This document shows positions 1 through 9,785 of a DNA stretch of 64,000 bases, piece after piece. The stretch is from Orobanche coerulescens (lineage: Eukaryota; Streptophyta; Magnoliopsida; Lamiales; Orobanchaceae). Position 1 is the stretch's first letter. Every line of letters begins with the position of its first letter. The translations under genes and the position numbers were made by a program. Location: assembly GCA_033398695.1 (NCBI GenBank), contig CM065802.1, forward strand, positions 204,557,096 to 204,621,095, written 5' to 3'. The notes under the pieces were generated by a model that had not been told where the DNA came from, ran no database searches, and saw only the letters and a program-made list of their open reading frames with translations.

Positions 1-632
1 CAAATTACTCGTTAGCGCACGCTATGCACAAGGCTAGCGCACGCTAACCGGACCGAGTATAAATTGACAGCTTAGTCGACTTCTTCATTTGTTCATCTCA
101 TTTCACTCCTTCGGTATTTTTGGGCGATTTGAGCGATTCGGAGAGGGTTCTTCGAGGTGTAATCATCAATCATCATCTTCAAGCTCATCTTTCGTATTTA
201 TCATCATTTCAACATCTTCATCACATCGAATCAAAGGTATTAATCTCTTGGATCTAGAATTTGGATTTTTGGGTTTTCCTTCCGATTTCTTCGTGTAAGC
301 TTGGATTATCATTGGGATATGTTAAGTTATGGATTATCTACTTGGATAAATATATTCCTACGGATTTAATGGTTATTTTCGGAATTGTTTTCAAGAACCC
401 TTGGGGTTGACTTCGGTTAATTGGGGATTTTCCGATTGATGTCGTTATAATCATGAATTATGGATTCCTAATGGATTATTGATATCCTTGAAGTGTTTTG
501 TTAGTTCGAAATACTCATTTTGGTGTGGGTTTCGACATATTCGGGATTGGATATTTCCGAAGTTGTGCGGTCGGTTATGTATTCGTTGGAATGCCTATGA
601 GTTTGATTATCGTTGTTTCGACCCTTGGATTA
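1..632 (+). repeat. G1 5' LTR fragment (U3 end, TATA box, leader)
   Basis: It aligns with 3478-4113 of the 3' LTR with few differences. It begins inside U3 with two palindrome units (13-24, 35-46), followed by the TATA box TATAAA at 58-63. It stops abruptly inside the sequence CCCTTGGATTAG (624-635), where LTR turns into pol sequence. The distal ~1.1 kb of the LTR is absent. Confidence 0.9.
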
Positions 633-2160
633 GCGGGTTATTATCGGCGATTTGTAGAGGGATTTTCTCGAATCGCTCAACCCTTAACGAACCTTTTGCG
701 GAAGGATAAGAAATATACGTGGTCCGACGCGTGTCATCGGAGTTTTGAGGAACTCAAGAGTCGGTTAATGTCAGCACCTGTACTTTCCTTGCCGCAGGGG
801 ACGGAAGGATTTGTGGTCTATAGTGATGCGTCCGGACAGGGTCTCGGATGTGTGCTCATGCAGAACGGGAAAGTTATTGCCTATGCTTCACGGCAATTGA
901 GGCCTTACGAGGTTAATTATCCGACCCACGACCTGGAGCTAGCAGCCGTGGTGTTCGCTTTGAAGATTTGGCGTCATTACCTTTATGGCGTTACCTGTCA
1001 GATATTCACCGATCATAAGAGCTTAAAGTATATATTTACTCAGAAGGAGTTAAATATGCGTCAGAGACGGTGGTTGGAATTAATCAAAGATTATGATATC
1101 GAGATCCTCTACCACCCGGGCAAGGCGAACGTTGTCGCCGACGCCTTGAGTCGTAAGTCCGTTCAGGAGCAGATGCTTGCCCGTTTAACAGTTCAGAAGG
1201 AGCTTCAGCAGGAATTCCTTAGACCCGAGATCGAGGTCTGGCTTCAGCGAGTTCAGGGACAGCTTTGTATGTTAGAGATTTCATCATCACTCGAGGAGGA
1301 AATCCGAGAGAATCAGGGTTCGGACCCATCATTGTTGCGCATCCGAGAGGATGTGGCTCAGGGGAAAGCCCCTGGATTTGTGATCCACGAGGATGGACTT
1401 TTGAGGTTTAAGAATCGGTTGTGCGTACCGGCAAATGACGAGTTGAAAAACTCGATTTTGACAGAAGCTCATGCTACCCCTTATTCCGTTCATCCGGGGT
1501 CTAGCAAGATGTACAAGGACTTGAAACAAAATTACTGGTGGAGTAGTATGAAGCGAGAAGTCGCAGAATTTGTTTCGAGATGCTTAACCTGTCAACGAGT
1601 TAAGATTGAACATCAGCGACCGGCGGGTATGCTGAAACCCCTTCCTATTCCCGAGTGGAAGTGGGAAGACATTTCTATGGATTTCATCACGAGTTTGCCG
1701 ACGAGTCGTCGTGGCATGAACACGATCTGGGTGATCGTGGACCGCTTAACCAAAACAGCTCATTTCCTTGAAATCAAGGAAACGTGGGGTCCCGAGAGAC
1801 TTGCTCAACTGTTCATCAAAGAGATAGTCGATCGCACTGCAGTACTCTAAAAGTATCGTTTCCGATCGTGACGGACGGTTTGTGTCGCATTTTGGAAATC
1901 AGTTCATCGTGCTATGGGAACTCGGCTTAATCTCGACTGCTTTTCATCCTCAACCGACGGACAATCGGCGAGACCATTCGGACATTAGAGGACATGTTGA
2001 GGGCATGCGTCCTCGATTGAAAGACGATTGGGAAGCCCAACTACCATTGATCGAGTTCACGTATAATAATAGTTGGCATGCTTCGATCAAGATGGCACCT
2101 TACGAGGCCTTGTATGGTCGCCGTTGTCGATCTCCGTTGTGTTGGGACGACTTATCGTAA
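627..2160 (+). pseudogene. G1 pol remnant: end of RT, RNase H, integrase
   Basis: An open frame to 1852 starts within the tail of RT ([12 protein letters not shown]), passes through RNase H ([11 protein letters not shown], then FTDHKSL) and reaches integrase. The integrase has an HHCC zinc region ([11 protein letters not shown] ... CLTCQ) and the first catalytic Asp in [12 protein letters not shown] frameshift then gives a stop at 1850-1852. The second catalytic region (SDRDGRF) is still encoded near 1864-1890 in another frame, and the third region (near 1945-2010) is scrambled by two more small indels. A shifted frame, 1882-2160, carries the end of the core ([20 protein letters not shown]). 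The frame upstream of 627 is LTR-derived, so any long ORF spanning the junction is an artefact of the deletion. The product could not be active. Confidence 0.9.
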
Positions 2161-2705
2161 TCAATCGGCACCGAGCCCGATATGCTTATAGCCGCCCGTG
2201 AGAAGGTAGCTTTGATCGAGTCGTTTGTTGACCGCTCGAGTCGGCGTAAATCATATGCGTATAACCGTGCCGACCATTAGAGTTCGAGGCCGGTGACCAT
2301 GTGTTGGTCAAGGTATCCCAGTCGTGGTATCTTCCGTTTTGGGAAGAGGGAAAGTTGAGTCCGAGATTCATTGGACCGTTTGAGATTTTGGATCGAGGGC
2401 GAGTTAGCTTATCGATTGGCTTTACCTCCGGCGTTGAGCCGAATTCATAATGTGTTTCATGTCTCTCGATTGCGGAAGTATGTTGCCGACCCGAGTCACA
2501 TACTTGATTCGATGAAATCGAGATTGCCGATGATCATTCATATGAGGAACGTCCTATACGAGTTTTAGAGTGGCGAATCAAGCAGTTGAGGAATAAGACG
2601 ATTCCTTTGGTTAAAATTCAGTGGTCTAGACACGGAGTCGAAGAGGCTACTTGGGAAACCGAGGATAGTATGCGGGAGAGTTATCCCGAGTTGTTTGACC
2701 CTTAG
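2161..2705 (+). pseudogene. G1 pol remnant: integrase C-terminus and chromodomain-like tail
   Basis: After a stop at 2158-2160 the homology to G2 and G3 continues with further frameshifts. A readable frame at 2371-2568 has the integrase C-terminal region (AYRLALPPALSRIHNVFHVS). From about 2557 another frame carries the tail RVLEWRIKQLRNKTIPLVK followed by WSRHGVEEATWETED and ends at TAG 2703-2705. This tail matches the chromodomain-like C-terminus typical of Tekay-type chromoviruses, which is thought to guide integration into heterochromatin. Several indels make it non-functional. Confidence 0.82.
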
Positions 2706-2713
2706 TTTCGGGG

Positions 2714-2735
2714 ACGAAACTCTTTTAAGGGGGTA
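2714..2735 (+). other. G1 polypurine tract
   Basis: The purine-rich run AAGGGGGTA lies directly before the TGTAATACCCGG start of the 3' LTR, as expected for the plus-strand primer. It follows the conserved GACGAAACTC stretch also seen in G2, G3, G4 and G5. Confidence 0.8.
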
Positions 2736-5203
2736 TGTAATACCCGGTTGTAATTCATAATTATCACTCGGTAATTATCATTCAAGAATTGATACTCGGT
2801 AATTTCATTCATTATTGATCATTTGTCACTCGATTCAGTCATGGTATTCATCATTCGAGTAATTGTATCGTGTATCGATCGTCATTCATCATTAATCTGA
2901 TTGGAGTTTCGTGCCGTGTTTATCATCATTGTCATTTTCGTTGCAAGCTGTGCTTGAGGAGTAGCGCACGCTACATACTCCTTTTAGCGTACGCTAATTG
3001 GGTATAGGTAGCGCACGCTACCGCTCAGCTTTAGCGCACGCTAAGGCTACCTTGGCCGATCCGAAGGTACCGACCGGCAGTGAGAATAATTGTAGCGCAC
3101 GCTACGAGTGGTAAGTAGCGCGCGCTAACGGGTCGTAGTAGCGCACGCTATATGTGTGGAGTAGCGTGCGCTAGAGGCGGATCAGGTTGAGTCCAGTGGC
3201 TACTGGACTGCACCGGGTTTATTCATAGCGCACGCTATGCATTATTGTTAGCGTACGCAACCGATATATTAGCGCACGCTAAATAATGGTTGTAGCGCAC
3301 GCTATCGAGGTTAGATCAGAGGGCGAGATGGTTTTACGGACTCCGATCGGGCGTCAAATATTTCGCTAGCGCACGCTAACAATGGATATTAGCGCACGCT
3401 AGTAGTATGGCCGTAGCGCACGCTACAAATAGGTACGTAGCGCGCGCTACCGTGTTCGGACAAGGTACCGGACTACCCAATTTAGTCGTTAGCGCACGCT
3501 ATGCACAAGGCTAGCGCACGCTAACCTCGGATCGAGTATAAATTGGACGATTAGTCGACTTCTTCATTTGTTCATCTCATTTCACTCCTTCGGTATTTTT
3601 TGGGCGATTTCGAGCGATTCGGAGAGGGTTCTTCGAGGTGTAATCATCAATCATCATCTTCAAGCTCATCTTTCGTATTGATCATCATCTCATCATCTTC
3701 ATCACATCGAATCAAAGGTATTAATCTCTTGGATCTAGAATTTCGGATTTTTGGGTTTTCCTTCCGATTTCTTCGTGTAAGCTTGGATTATCATTGGGAT
3801 ATGTTAAGTTATGGATTATCTACTTGGATAAATATATTCCTACGGATTTAATGGTTATTTTCGGAATTGTTTTCAAGAACCCTTGGGGTTGATTTCGGTT
3901 AATTGGGGATTTTCCGATTGATGTCGTTATAATCATGAATTATGGATTCCTAATGAATTATTGATATCCTTGAAGTGTTTTGTTAGTTCGAAATACTCAT
4001 TTTGGTGTGGGTTTCGACATATTCGGGATTGGATATTTCCGAAGTTGTGCGGTCGGTTATGTATTCGTTGGAATGCCTATGAGTTTGATTATCGTTGTTT
4101 CGACCCTTGGGTTAGTCGTGTTTTGTTGTTTGATACGTGTATTGAACGATTGTTGGTAATTATTGTTATTCAAGGTTGTTCGAGCGATCGGTATCTTGGT
4201 TAGGACGTTGTTCGTGGACGGACATTCTTCATCGGTATTGTGTAAGTTAAATCTTACTCGGTTAAAAGGATACTCATTCCTTTTGTTGTTGATTGCTCAT
4301 AATCATAATTCATTCATCATAATATTAATCATTTTGAGACTTGTAAGTGTCGAATAATCATTTCATTCACGAGGAACGACGGTTCCAAATCTTTTCATTG
4401 GTTTATCAATCACGTCACTATTACTTTCATATCGGTGAGTCATCTTGGCCTTGTCTAATTATTATTCATTGGTTTTCATCATGGTCATTCTCGTTCATGT
4501 GACCTTCCGGTTCATATTGCGCCGGGTGTGGCTATGTGGAATTTTTAGTCGGGCACATGATGGTCATGTATTGGGTTCACCGATACATCGGACCGTGCAC
4601 ACGGTAACGCTTACCTCCGTGAGACTAATTAGGTACAAGGACGGGTGTGTCCGGACATTCGTCTTGTACACTTGCACAGGACATTACGGGCGTACTATGA
4701 TGCTCCTCTTCAGCGTAATTCATAATTAAGAATATTTCATCACTTCAGTTAATTCATGATTGTGTAATTTCAACTCTTGAGGATTGTTGTTACGTAAATC
4801 GACCCGTTGGGGGATTTTGTTTTCAGGTCACGGCAAGGCAAGGGCACGGGAAGAGCATGTTGACGGCGACGAGTCCCAGTGATACTAGTAGGGGGGCCCA
4901 GTCTTTCCGTTTGTTTCAGTCATTTAAGTCATTTCAGTTATTCTGTCAATTGTACTTTTCCGCTGCAAAATTCCGCTTGAGATGTTCATTTATTCAGGGT
5001 GGTGTATTTTATCTCCATATAAAATATACTAGTATTCTGTTTTGTCCTGGTGTAATGTACTTAAACTCCTCATCGGAGTATTTGGTAATATAATGTGGTT
5101 CGGTACTACAATTATATTATTTAATTCATCATTTTCATTCGCCTGGTGGGTCCCAGTCAGGGATCCACGGCACTGTAATATCCGCCTAGTTTGGGGTGTT
5201 ACA
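2736..5203 (+). repeat. G1 3' LTR (2468 bp)
   Basis: It starts TGTAATACCCGG after the polypurine tract and ends GGGGTGTTACA, giving 5-bp TGTAA/TTACA ends. U3 holds the palindrome array (2962-3523) and TATA box (3537-3543). Downstream are a short leader, a candidate splice donor AAAG/GTATTA at 3718 and a candidate acceptor TTTTCAG at 4826, followed by a block conserved with G2 and G3 (GGGAAGAGC, TGTTGACGGCGA). The last 30 bp (5174-5203) begin with a copy of the LTR start, TGTAATATCCG. Small ORFs here have no recognisable domain and I do not call them genes. Confidence 0.92.
2962..3543 (+). promoter_or_regulatory. G1 U3 palindrome array and TATA box
   Basis: TAGCG-YR-CGCTA units begin at 2962, 2985, 3009, 3032; 3093, 3116, 3139, 3162; 3226, 3249, 3270, 3293; 3367, 3390, 3414, 3438; and 3490, 3512. 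That is four quartets and a pair, with pitch 21-24 bp, mostly 23. Seventeen of the 18 are perfect; the unit at 3249 ends CGCAA. The TATA box (TATAAAT) starts at 3537, 25 bp after the last unit start. Spacers are unrelated in sequence. A GTCCAGT...ACTGGAC inverted repeat lies between the second and third quartets (3191-3208). Confidence 0.85.
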
Positions 5204-5477
5204 TGGTGGACATATAATCACAACACATATACACAATACAATCACAACATAACTGTCATCATATAAACAATTCTAATTAGAGTACTTGCCTCGATTCGAA
5301 GACAAGAACAATACTTCCACGAAAAACGAAATACTCAAACGTCGCCCCTTCGATCAATCACATAGAAAGCTCGAACCTTAACAAAAGAAATAATATAGAA
5401 TTCATCTCACGTCGAACGAACATCTAACAATACAAAATACGGTCGGAAGCTCTTAAAAGAAATCTGTCTGGTTTGCT

Positions 5478-5693
5478 TAACGCACGCTACACATCCTATG
5501 TAACGTACGTTAAGGCTACTCGTTAGCGCACACAATTACATACAGCCTAGCGTACGCTAACCATGCACGGTCAGTACCTCACTGACCAGCCAACTGACTC
5601 GCCTGATGACTTAACGCACGCTAAGTTTCAATCGTAACATACGCTAAATAAGCCCGTTAGTGTACGTTAATTCACATAGTTTAGCGCACGCTA
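5478..5693 (-). repeat. L7 internal palindrome quartets downstream of its TATA box
   Basis: Variant palindrome units start at 5478, 5501, 5524, 5548 and at 5612, 5635, 5658, 5682 (plus-strand numbering), two quartets with 23-24 bp pitch. Several have A in place of the first G (TAACG...), for example 5501-5512, which is the perfect palindrome TAACGTACGTTA. In transcription sense they lie about 850-1050 bp downstream of the TATA-like box. Confidence 0.75.
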
Positions 5694-6527
5694 AGCGTGC
5701 ATGGCAGTTCACTGTTGGGCAGCAGACTAGTTCTAACGGTGATGAAATTTACGAACTCCCCAGTGATTAACGTGTGATATCCGTCTACATGTCATATCCA
5801 TAAACTTATGAGTGATCTTATGGATTTAATCATATTTGAGGTTCAAGGAAAAGAATATCATCATAACTCTTATATTCAACCTCAATTATCATTCTCATGC
5901 AAAGTTCGGTGATCTCCGGTTGGTGCACTATATTTATTATCATTATTCACATTCAGACTTCATCTTGAAGGTGAACTACAAATCCAACTTATACGAAAGG
6001 ATACTTCCTAAGATGATTTCTTTCCTTAAGTCCTTATAACCAAAAGTGGTATCACCTCCAATTTTATGATCAATATGACAACATAAATCATACGGATAAT
6101 CAACTTCAGAATGTTCCTCTCATCATTTGATGTACTAAGATTCCAACTACGAGGTTCCAACGACAATATCATAAGCATAAACATTCCAATCTTCTAAACA
6201 TGATGTTTGTTGAATAATTAACCAATGGAACTCAATATCTTGCTAGCATGATCATCTTATTCTTCATAACACGAATCTAAAGTTGGAGATAGAATCATCA
6301 TACCTTTAATGAAGAAATCAGTGATCCAAAAAAAGTAGAATCCAGCTCCGATTGCTTGAGTGTCACTTCAAAGTGAGTTCTTCTTCAATGATCAAGTGTA
6401 AGCACTCTTTAATATTTAATGATCAAGTAAGGCGGATTTGTCTGTGCTTAAGGAGTAGGAAAAGCTCTCTGAACTTCCAAGGAACGAAGAACAAATGAAG
6501 GGAATAGGTAGAAATGGAGTGTTGTCC

Positions 6528-6780
6528 TTTAAATAAAGTTTCTGCACAATAGCTGATTAGCGCACGCTACATACCATTCTTAGCGCACGCTAATAAGCGT
6601 TGACTCCAAATCTGTCCAGGTTCATCCGCGGGAATCTTATCCGGACCCATGTCCCGGCTGGCGCATGTGCTAGCCGGCTAGCTCAATAATTGACTGCCTA
6701 GCGCACGCAAATCCTACATTCGTAGCGTGCGCTAGTTGTAGCCGATAGCGCGCGTTAAGCTACATTCTCAGCGTGCGCTA
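6528..6780 (-). promoter_or_regulatory. L7 U3 palindrome array and TATA-like box
   Basis: Units start at 6769, 6746, 6723, 6699 (a quartet) and 6581, 6558 (a pair). The AT-rich box TTTAAATAAA (6528-6537) follows about one 23-bp step beyond the last unit on the minus strand. This mirrors the quartet-pair-TATA order of G1. Confidence 0.7.
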
Positions 6781-6934
6781 TCACGAGTTCGCATGAGAAG
6801 TTTTGCATGACGATATACTTATGTACAAAGATGCCAATGTGAGAAATATCATACTCCAATTATCGAGATCACAATACGAATAATACAGGGTTCGAATACA
6901 GATGAAATACACAATAATGAATCCGGATATTACA

Positions 6935-7837
6935 TAACCTTGGACCTTGGACTTGGCCTTGGCCTTGATCTTGATCTTGATCTTGATCTTGGAATTGGAT
7001 CTTGGCAATTGGTCTTTGGGTGGTCTTTGGGCCTGGTCTTGGGCTAGGCCTTGACTTGCCTAATGAATTTTTTGGACTAGCTCAACAATGTAGTTCTCGT
7101 ATGTGCACATAAGGATGTCCAGATACATCCCTCGAGCGGTTAAGGAGCTGAATACAGTCCATATGCATCCTGACTATTCAAATTCAGTACAAACCCGTAA
7201 GTAACCTCCCAGGTGTAATGAGGAGGAGTAATTTGCAGGTCTGAATTCTGTAACCCCTGCCAATATTTGAAATTCATAACTCCTGTGTTCAATGCAGGCA
7301 TGAATGCCTGCATTATAATAGCCTTAAGGGCTGTGTTTTAACCTTCCATGCAGAGTGAGATGGCATATAAATAGGCATGCATCCCTCTGCATCAGTACAT
7401 GCAATTTTCGAAATTCAGCATACTCAGTTTTCTGCATACATATCATCAAGTCAGAGCTCTGTCCTCGCCTCATTTTAGTTCGCCAGAACTCGAAGGTCTG
7501 AGGTGCTACTACCTTTGAGATGAAGCCGTTTTATCTTTGGGGACGACACGCCTAAACCGAGAGCACTACTGGGGCATTTCTCATCTTGCGGAAAGAGGAC
7601 CTTCCTCGACTCGGCTACTTAGCATACGGTTTTCTGTCCTTTAATTTATTGTTTATTTGTTATCTCAATTCAGTTTCATATATTTCTATTTTGTCTCGAG
7701 TTGTAATCCAGTTTCGAGTTTTGTATTTTCATTTTTGTACGAGTTTGTAATTTCTATTTCACGAATTGTAATTTTCGTTTCCAGTTGCATTTTGGTTTCC
7801 GACTGGAAAGTTCTCCCGAACACGAAATTTTCCAACA
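6935..7837 (+). repeat. Cop 5' LTR (3' part only)
   Basis: It matches 33922-34787 of the 3' LTR, including CCTTGGACTTGG repeats, a TATA box (TATAAATAGG near 7368) and the end TTCCAACA at 7837. It has about 10 bp (CCCTCTGCAT, near 7382) that the 3' copy lacks. The first ~350 bp are missing; L7 lies at the break. I could not recognise a standard PBS after 7837. Confidence 0.82.
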
Positions 7838-7891
7838 AGCGTAAGACGAGAAAGCGTTACTTGATGTCTTTACTAAATCCCTCAACTGAAG

Positions 7892-8946
7892 ATGTTGACT
7901 ACTGCATCCACCGACTCGAACACCACTGCTGCCTTTGCCTCCGCCACTGGATCAATCATGGCGAACTCCTTTGGTGCAAATATGTCAAATCTTATGAGCT
8001 CAACTACCTCATCAACAACTCCATGGGTGTTTTCGAACCCCTTTCTCACTACCGGAGGATCCACCTCGAGTGGCACCGTTGGTTCCACTTTTAGTGGTAC
8101 CGTATGATCCATGTTGGGATCGACTGTTGGAGCCTACGGGTTCAACACGAGTGGTTCCTATTTTGGAACAACCTCGGGCCCTAGGATGATGCCTACCGCC
8201 GAGAAGCCGCCAAAGTTTGGTGGATCCGACTTTAAAAGGTGGCAACAAAAGATGTTATATTCGACAACATTAAGCTTTGCGAACTTCCTTAAGGAAGATG
8301 CTCCACCGGCGCCAAGTGCACAAGAGACTAGTTTCACAGTCCGAGCTGCCTATGACAACTGGCACAATGGAGATTATCTTTGTAAAAACTTTATTATGAA
8401 TTCTTTAGAGGATAGTTTGTATAATGTATACTCTATTGTAAACACATCAAAAGATATGTGGAAAGCACTTGAAAAGAAGTACCGAGTGATGATGCAGGTA
8501 CAAAGAAGTTTGTAGTCGCCAAGTATCTGGACTACAAGATGGTTGACTCTAGGCCAATCATGGAACAAGTGCAAGAGTTCTAACTCATCATTCATGATGT
8601 CAATGCCTAGGGGATGGTCTTGTCAGACGCTTTTACTGTAGCAACTATGATCGAGAAGTTGCTCCCCAGTTGGAAAGACTTCAAGAGCTACCTCAAGCAC
8701 CACGAAAGGAGACGACTCTTGAAAACTTGATTGTAAAATTGCGCACCGAGTCTGACATGCGCAAGAATGACCATAAACCAAAAGGCCTGATTGATGCTAA
8801 GGCCAATCTGTTGGACCAAGGGGGTCCCTCCATCAAACGGGCTCACCCAAGTGTCTAAAACAAGAACAAAGGGAAGCAACCAGCTAAGAAGTTTGATGGT
8901 GATTGCTTCAACTGTGGCAAACATGGGCACGCGGCGAAGGACTGTT
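7892..8946 (+). pseudogene. Cop gag (capsid/nucleocapsid), broken
   Basis: ATG at 7892 opens a Ser/Thr-rich N-terminus. A TGA at 8105-8107 interrupts it, and the same frame resumes at 8108 with EKPPKFGGSDFKRWQQKM, the start of the copia gag domain (UBN2 type), and a Trp-containing core (SKDMWKALEKKY). A frameshift near 8495 moves the reading frame, with more stops at 8581-8583 and near 8608. The CCHC zinc knuckle CFNCGKHGHAAKDC lies at about 8908-8946 in the frame used by protease. The protein would coat the element RNA in cytoplasmic particles. Stops and frameshifts make it inactive. Confidence 0.8.
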
Positions 8947-9785
8947 GAAAGCCGAAAGCTAACAAGAAGAAGAAACATGTTGGCAACATCGCCGATACTA
9001 ACGGCGAGTGGAAAGAGGTTGACCTTGCTGCTGTGGTCACCGGGGAGGTCAACCACGTTGAGAACCAAGGTGGTTGGTACGTCGACACTGGTGCAACCGC
9101 CCACGTTGGTGCCGATAGGAGCCAGTTTAAGAACTATCAAGCTCTTGAGGGGAGGAAGCTCAACATGGGGAATCCAGCTTCATCTGAGATTATCAGAGTT
9201 GGAGAAGTGGACCTCAAACTTACGTCCGGACAGACACTCACCTTGAAGAATGTGCTTCATGTTCCGGATATGAGGAAGAACTTGATCTCGGGCTCTATAC
9301 TAGTTAATCTCGGGCTCTATACTAGTTAAAAAGGGGTTTAAACTAGTTTTTGAGTCAGATAGAATTATCATAAAAAAATTTGATAGGTTTCTTGGTAAGG
9401 GTTACCTTGCAGAGGGACTCTTTAAACTCAATGCTTTGGCTATACACCATGTAATCAAGTCTGCAAATGCTAATGAAAGTGCTACTGCTTCCTCTTATTT
9501 GACAGAGTGTTCTGATTTATGGCATTGTAGATTAGATAATGTGAATCTAAATGCTATAAAAATATTAGTAAACTTAGATTTACTAAAATTAAATGAAGTC
9601 AGAACCCAAAACAAATGTGAAATTTGTGTTGAGGCAAAAATGACAAAACTTCTGTTTTATTCGATAAAACGGAACACAAAACCCCTTGAAGATAAAGGTG
9701 GTAAGAAGTACTTTATCACTTTTATCGATGACTGCACAAGATATTGTTATCTTTATCTTTTGAGAAGTAAAGATGAGGCTATTGA
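8947..9785 (+). pseudogene. Cop protease and N-terminal integrase, broken by G2
   Basis: Protease is recognisable by [12 protein letters not shown] (about 9076-9110). A 22-bp tandem duplication (about 9283-9327, containing GGGCTCTATACTAG twice) shifts the frame and ends it at 9327-9329. The gag_pre-integrase and HHCC zinc region follow in another frame (LWHCRLDNVNLN ... CEICVEAKM). Next comes GGKKYFITFIDDCTRYCYLY of the integrase core. The stretch between KPLE and DKGGKKY is too short: the segment that normally carries the first catalytic Asp has been deleted. The frame runs into the G2 insertion at 9785. Confidence 0.85.

Larger units (their letters stand above)
1..5203 (+). mobile_element. 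G1: internally deleted Ty3/gypsy (Tekay/Del-like) retrotransposon, left end outside window
   Basis: A 5' LTR fragment (1 to about 632) is followed directly by the RNaseH-integrase part of pol, a polypurine tract and a complete 3' LTR (2736-5203). The rest of the 5' LTR, the PBS, gag, protease and reverse transcriptase are missing. The family call rests on pol residues nearly identical to G2 and G3, which keep the RT and zinc knuckles, and on the chromodomain-like tail. The right end abuts L7 at 5203/5204. If G1 inserted into L7, the TSD should be TGGTG (5204-5208) with its partner upstream of the window. That is inference, because the left end is not visible. Confidence 0.88.
5204..6934 (-). 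repeat. L7: partial gypsy LTR on the minus strand
   Basis: Read on the minus strand it starts TGTAATATCCGG (right end, 6934) and runs left through a U3 array, a TATA-like box and internal quartets. It lacks the terminal GGGGTGTTACA because G1 abuts at 5203. The most likely explanation is that G1 inserted into this LTR and the remainder lies upstream of the window. On its right it abuts Cop 5' LTR sequence, with TAACC (6935-6939) as the candidate TSD. About 700 bp between the arrays (5700-6520) is AT-rich and holds nothing I recognise. Confidence 0.75.

Noticed and set aside
498..1852. One long gene starting in LTR sequence
   Set aside because: The first ~45 codons are LTR-derived, start at TTG and have no counterpart in other pol genes. 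The frame is a by-product of the LTR-pol deletion.
2962..3523. CRISPR-like array
   Set aside because: Short palindromes with ~11-bp unique spacers recall a CRISPR layout, but the repeat is only 12 bp, the setting is a plant LTR promoter, and there are no cas genes.
7882..8248. Minus-strand ORFs opposite Cop gag
   Set aside because: They are shadows of the gag coding strand, which carries the family motifs.
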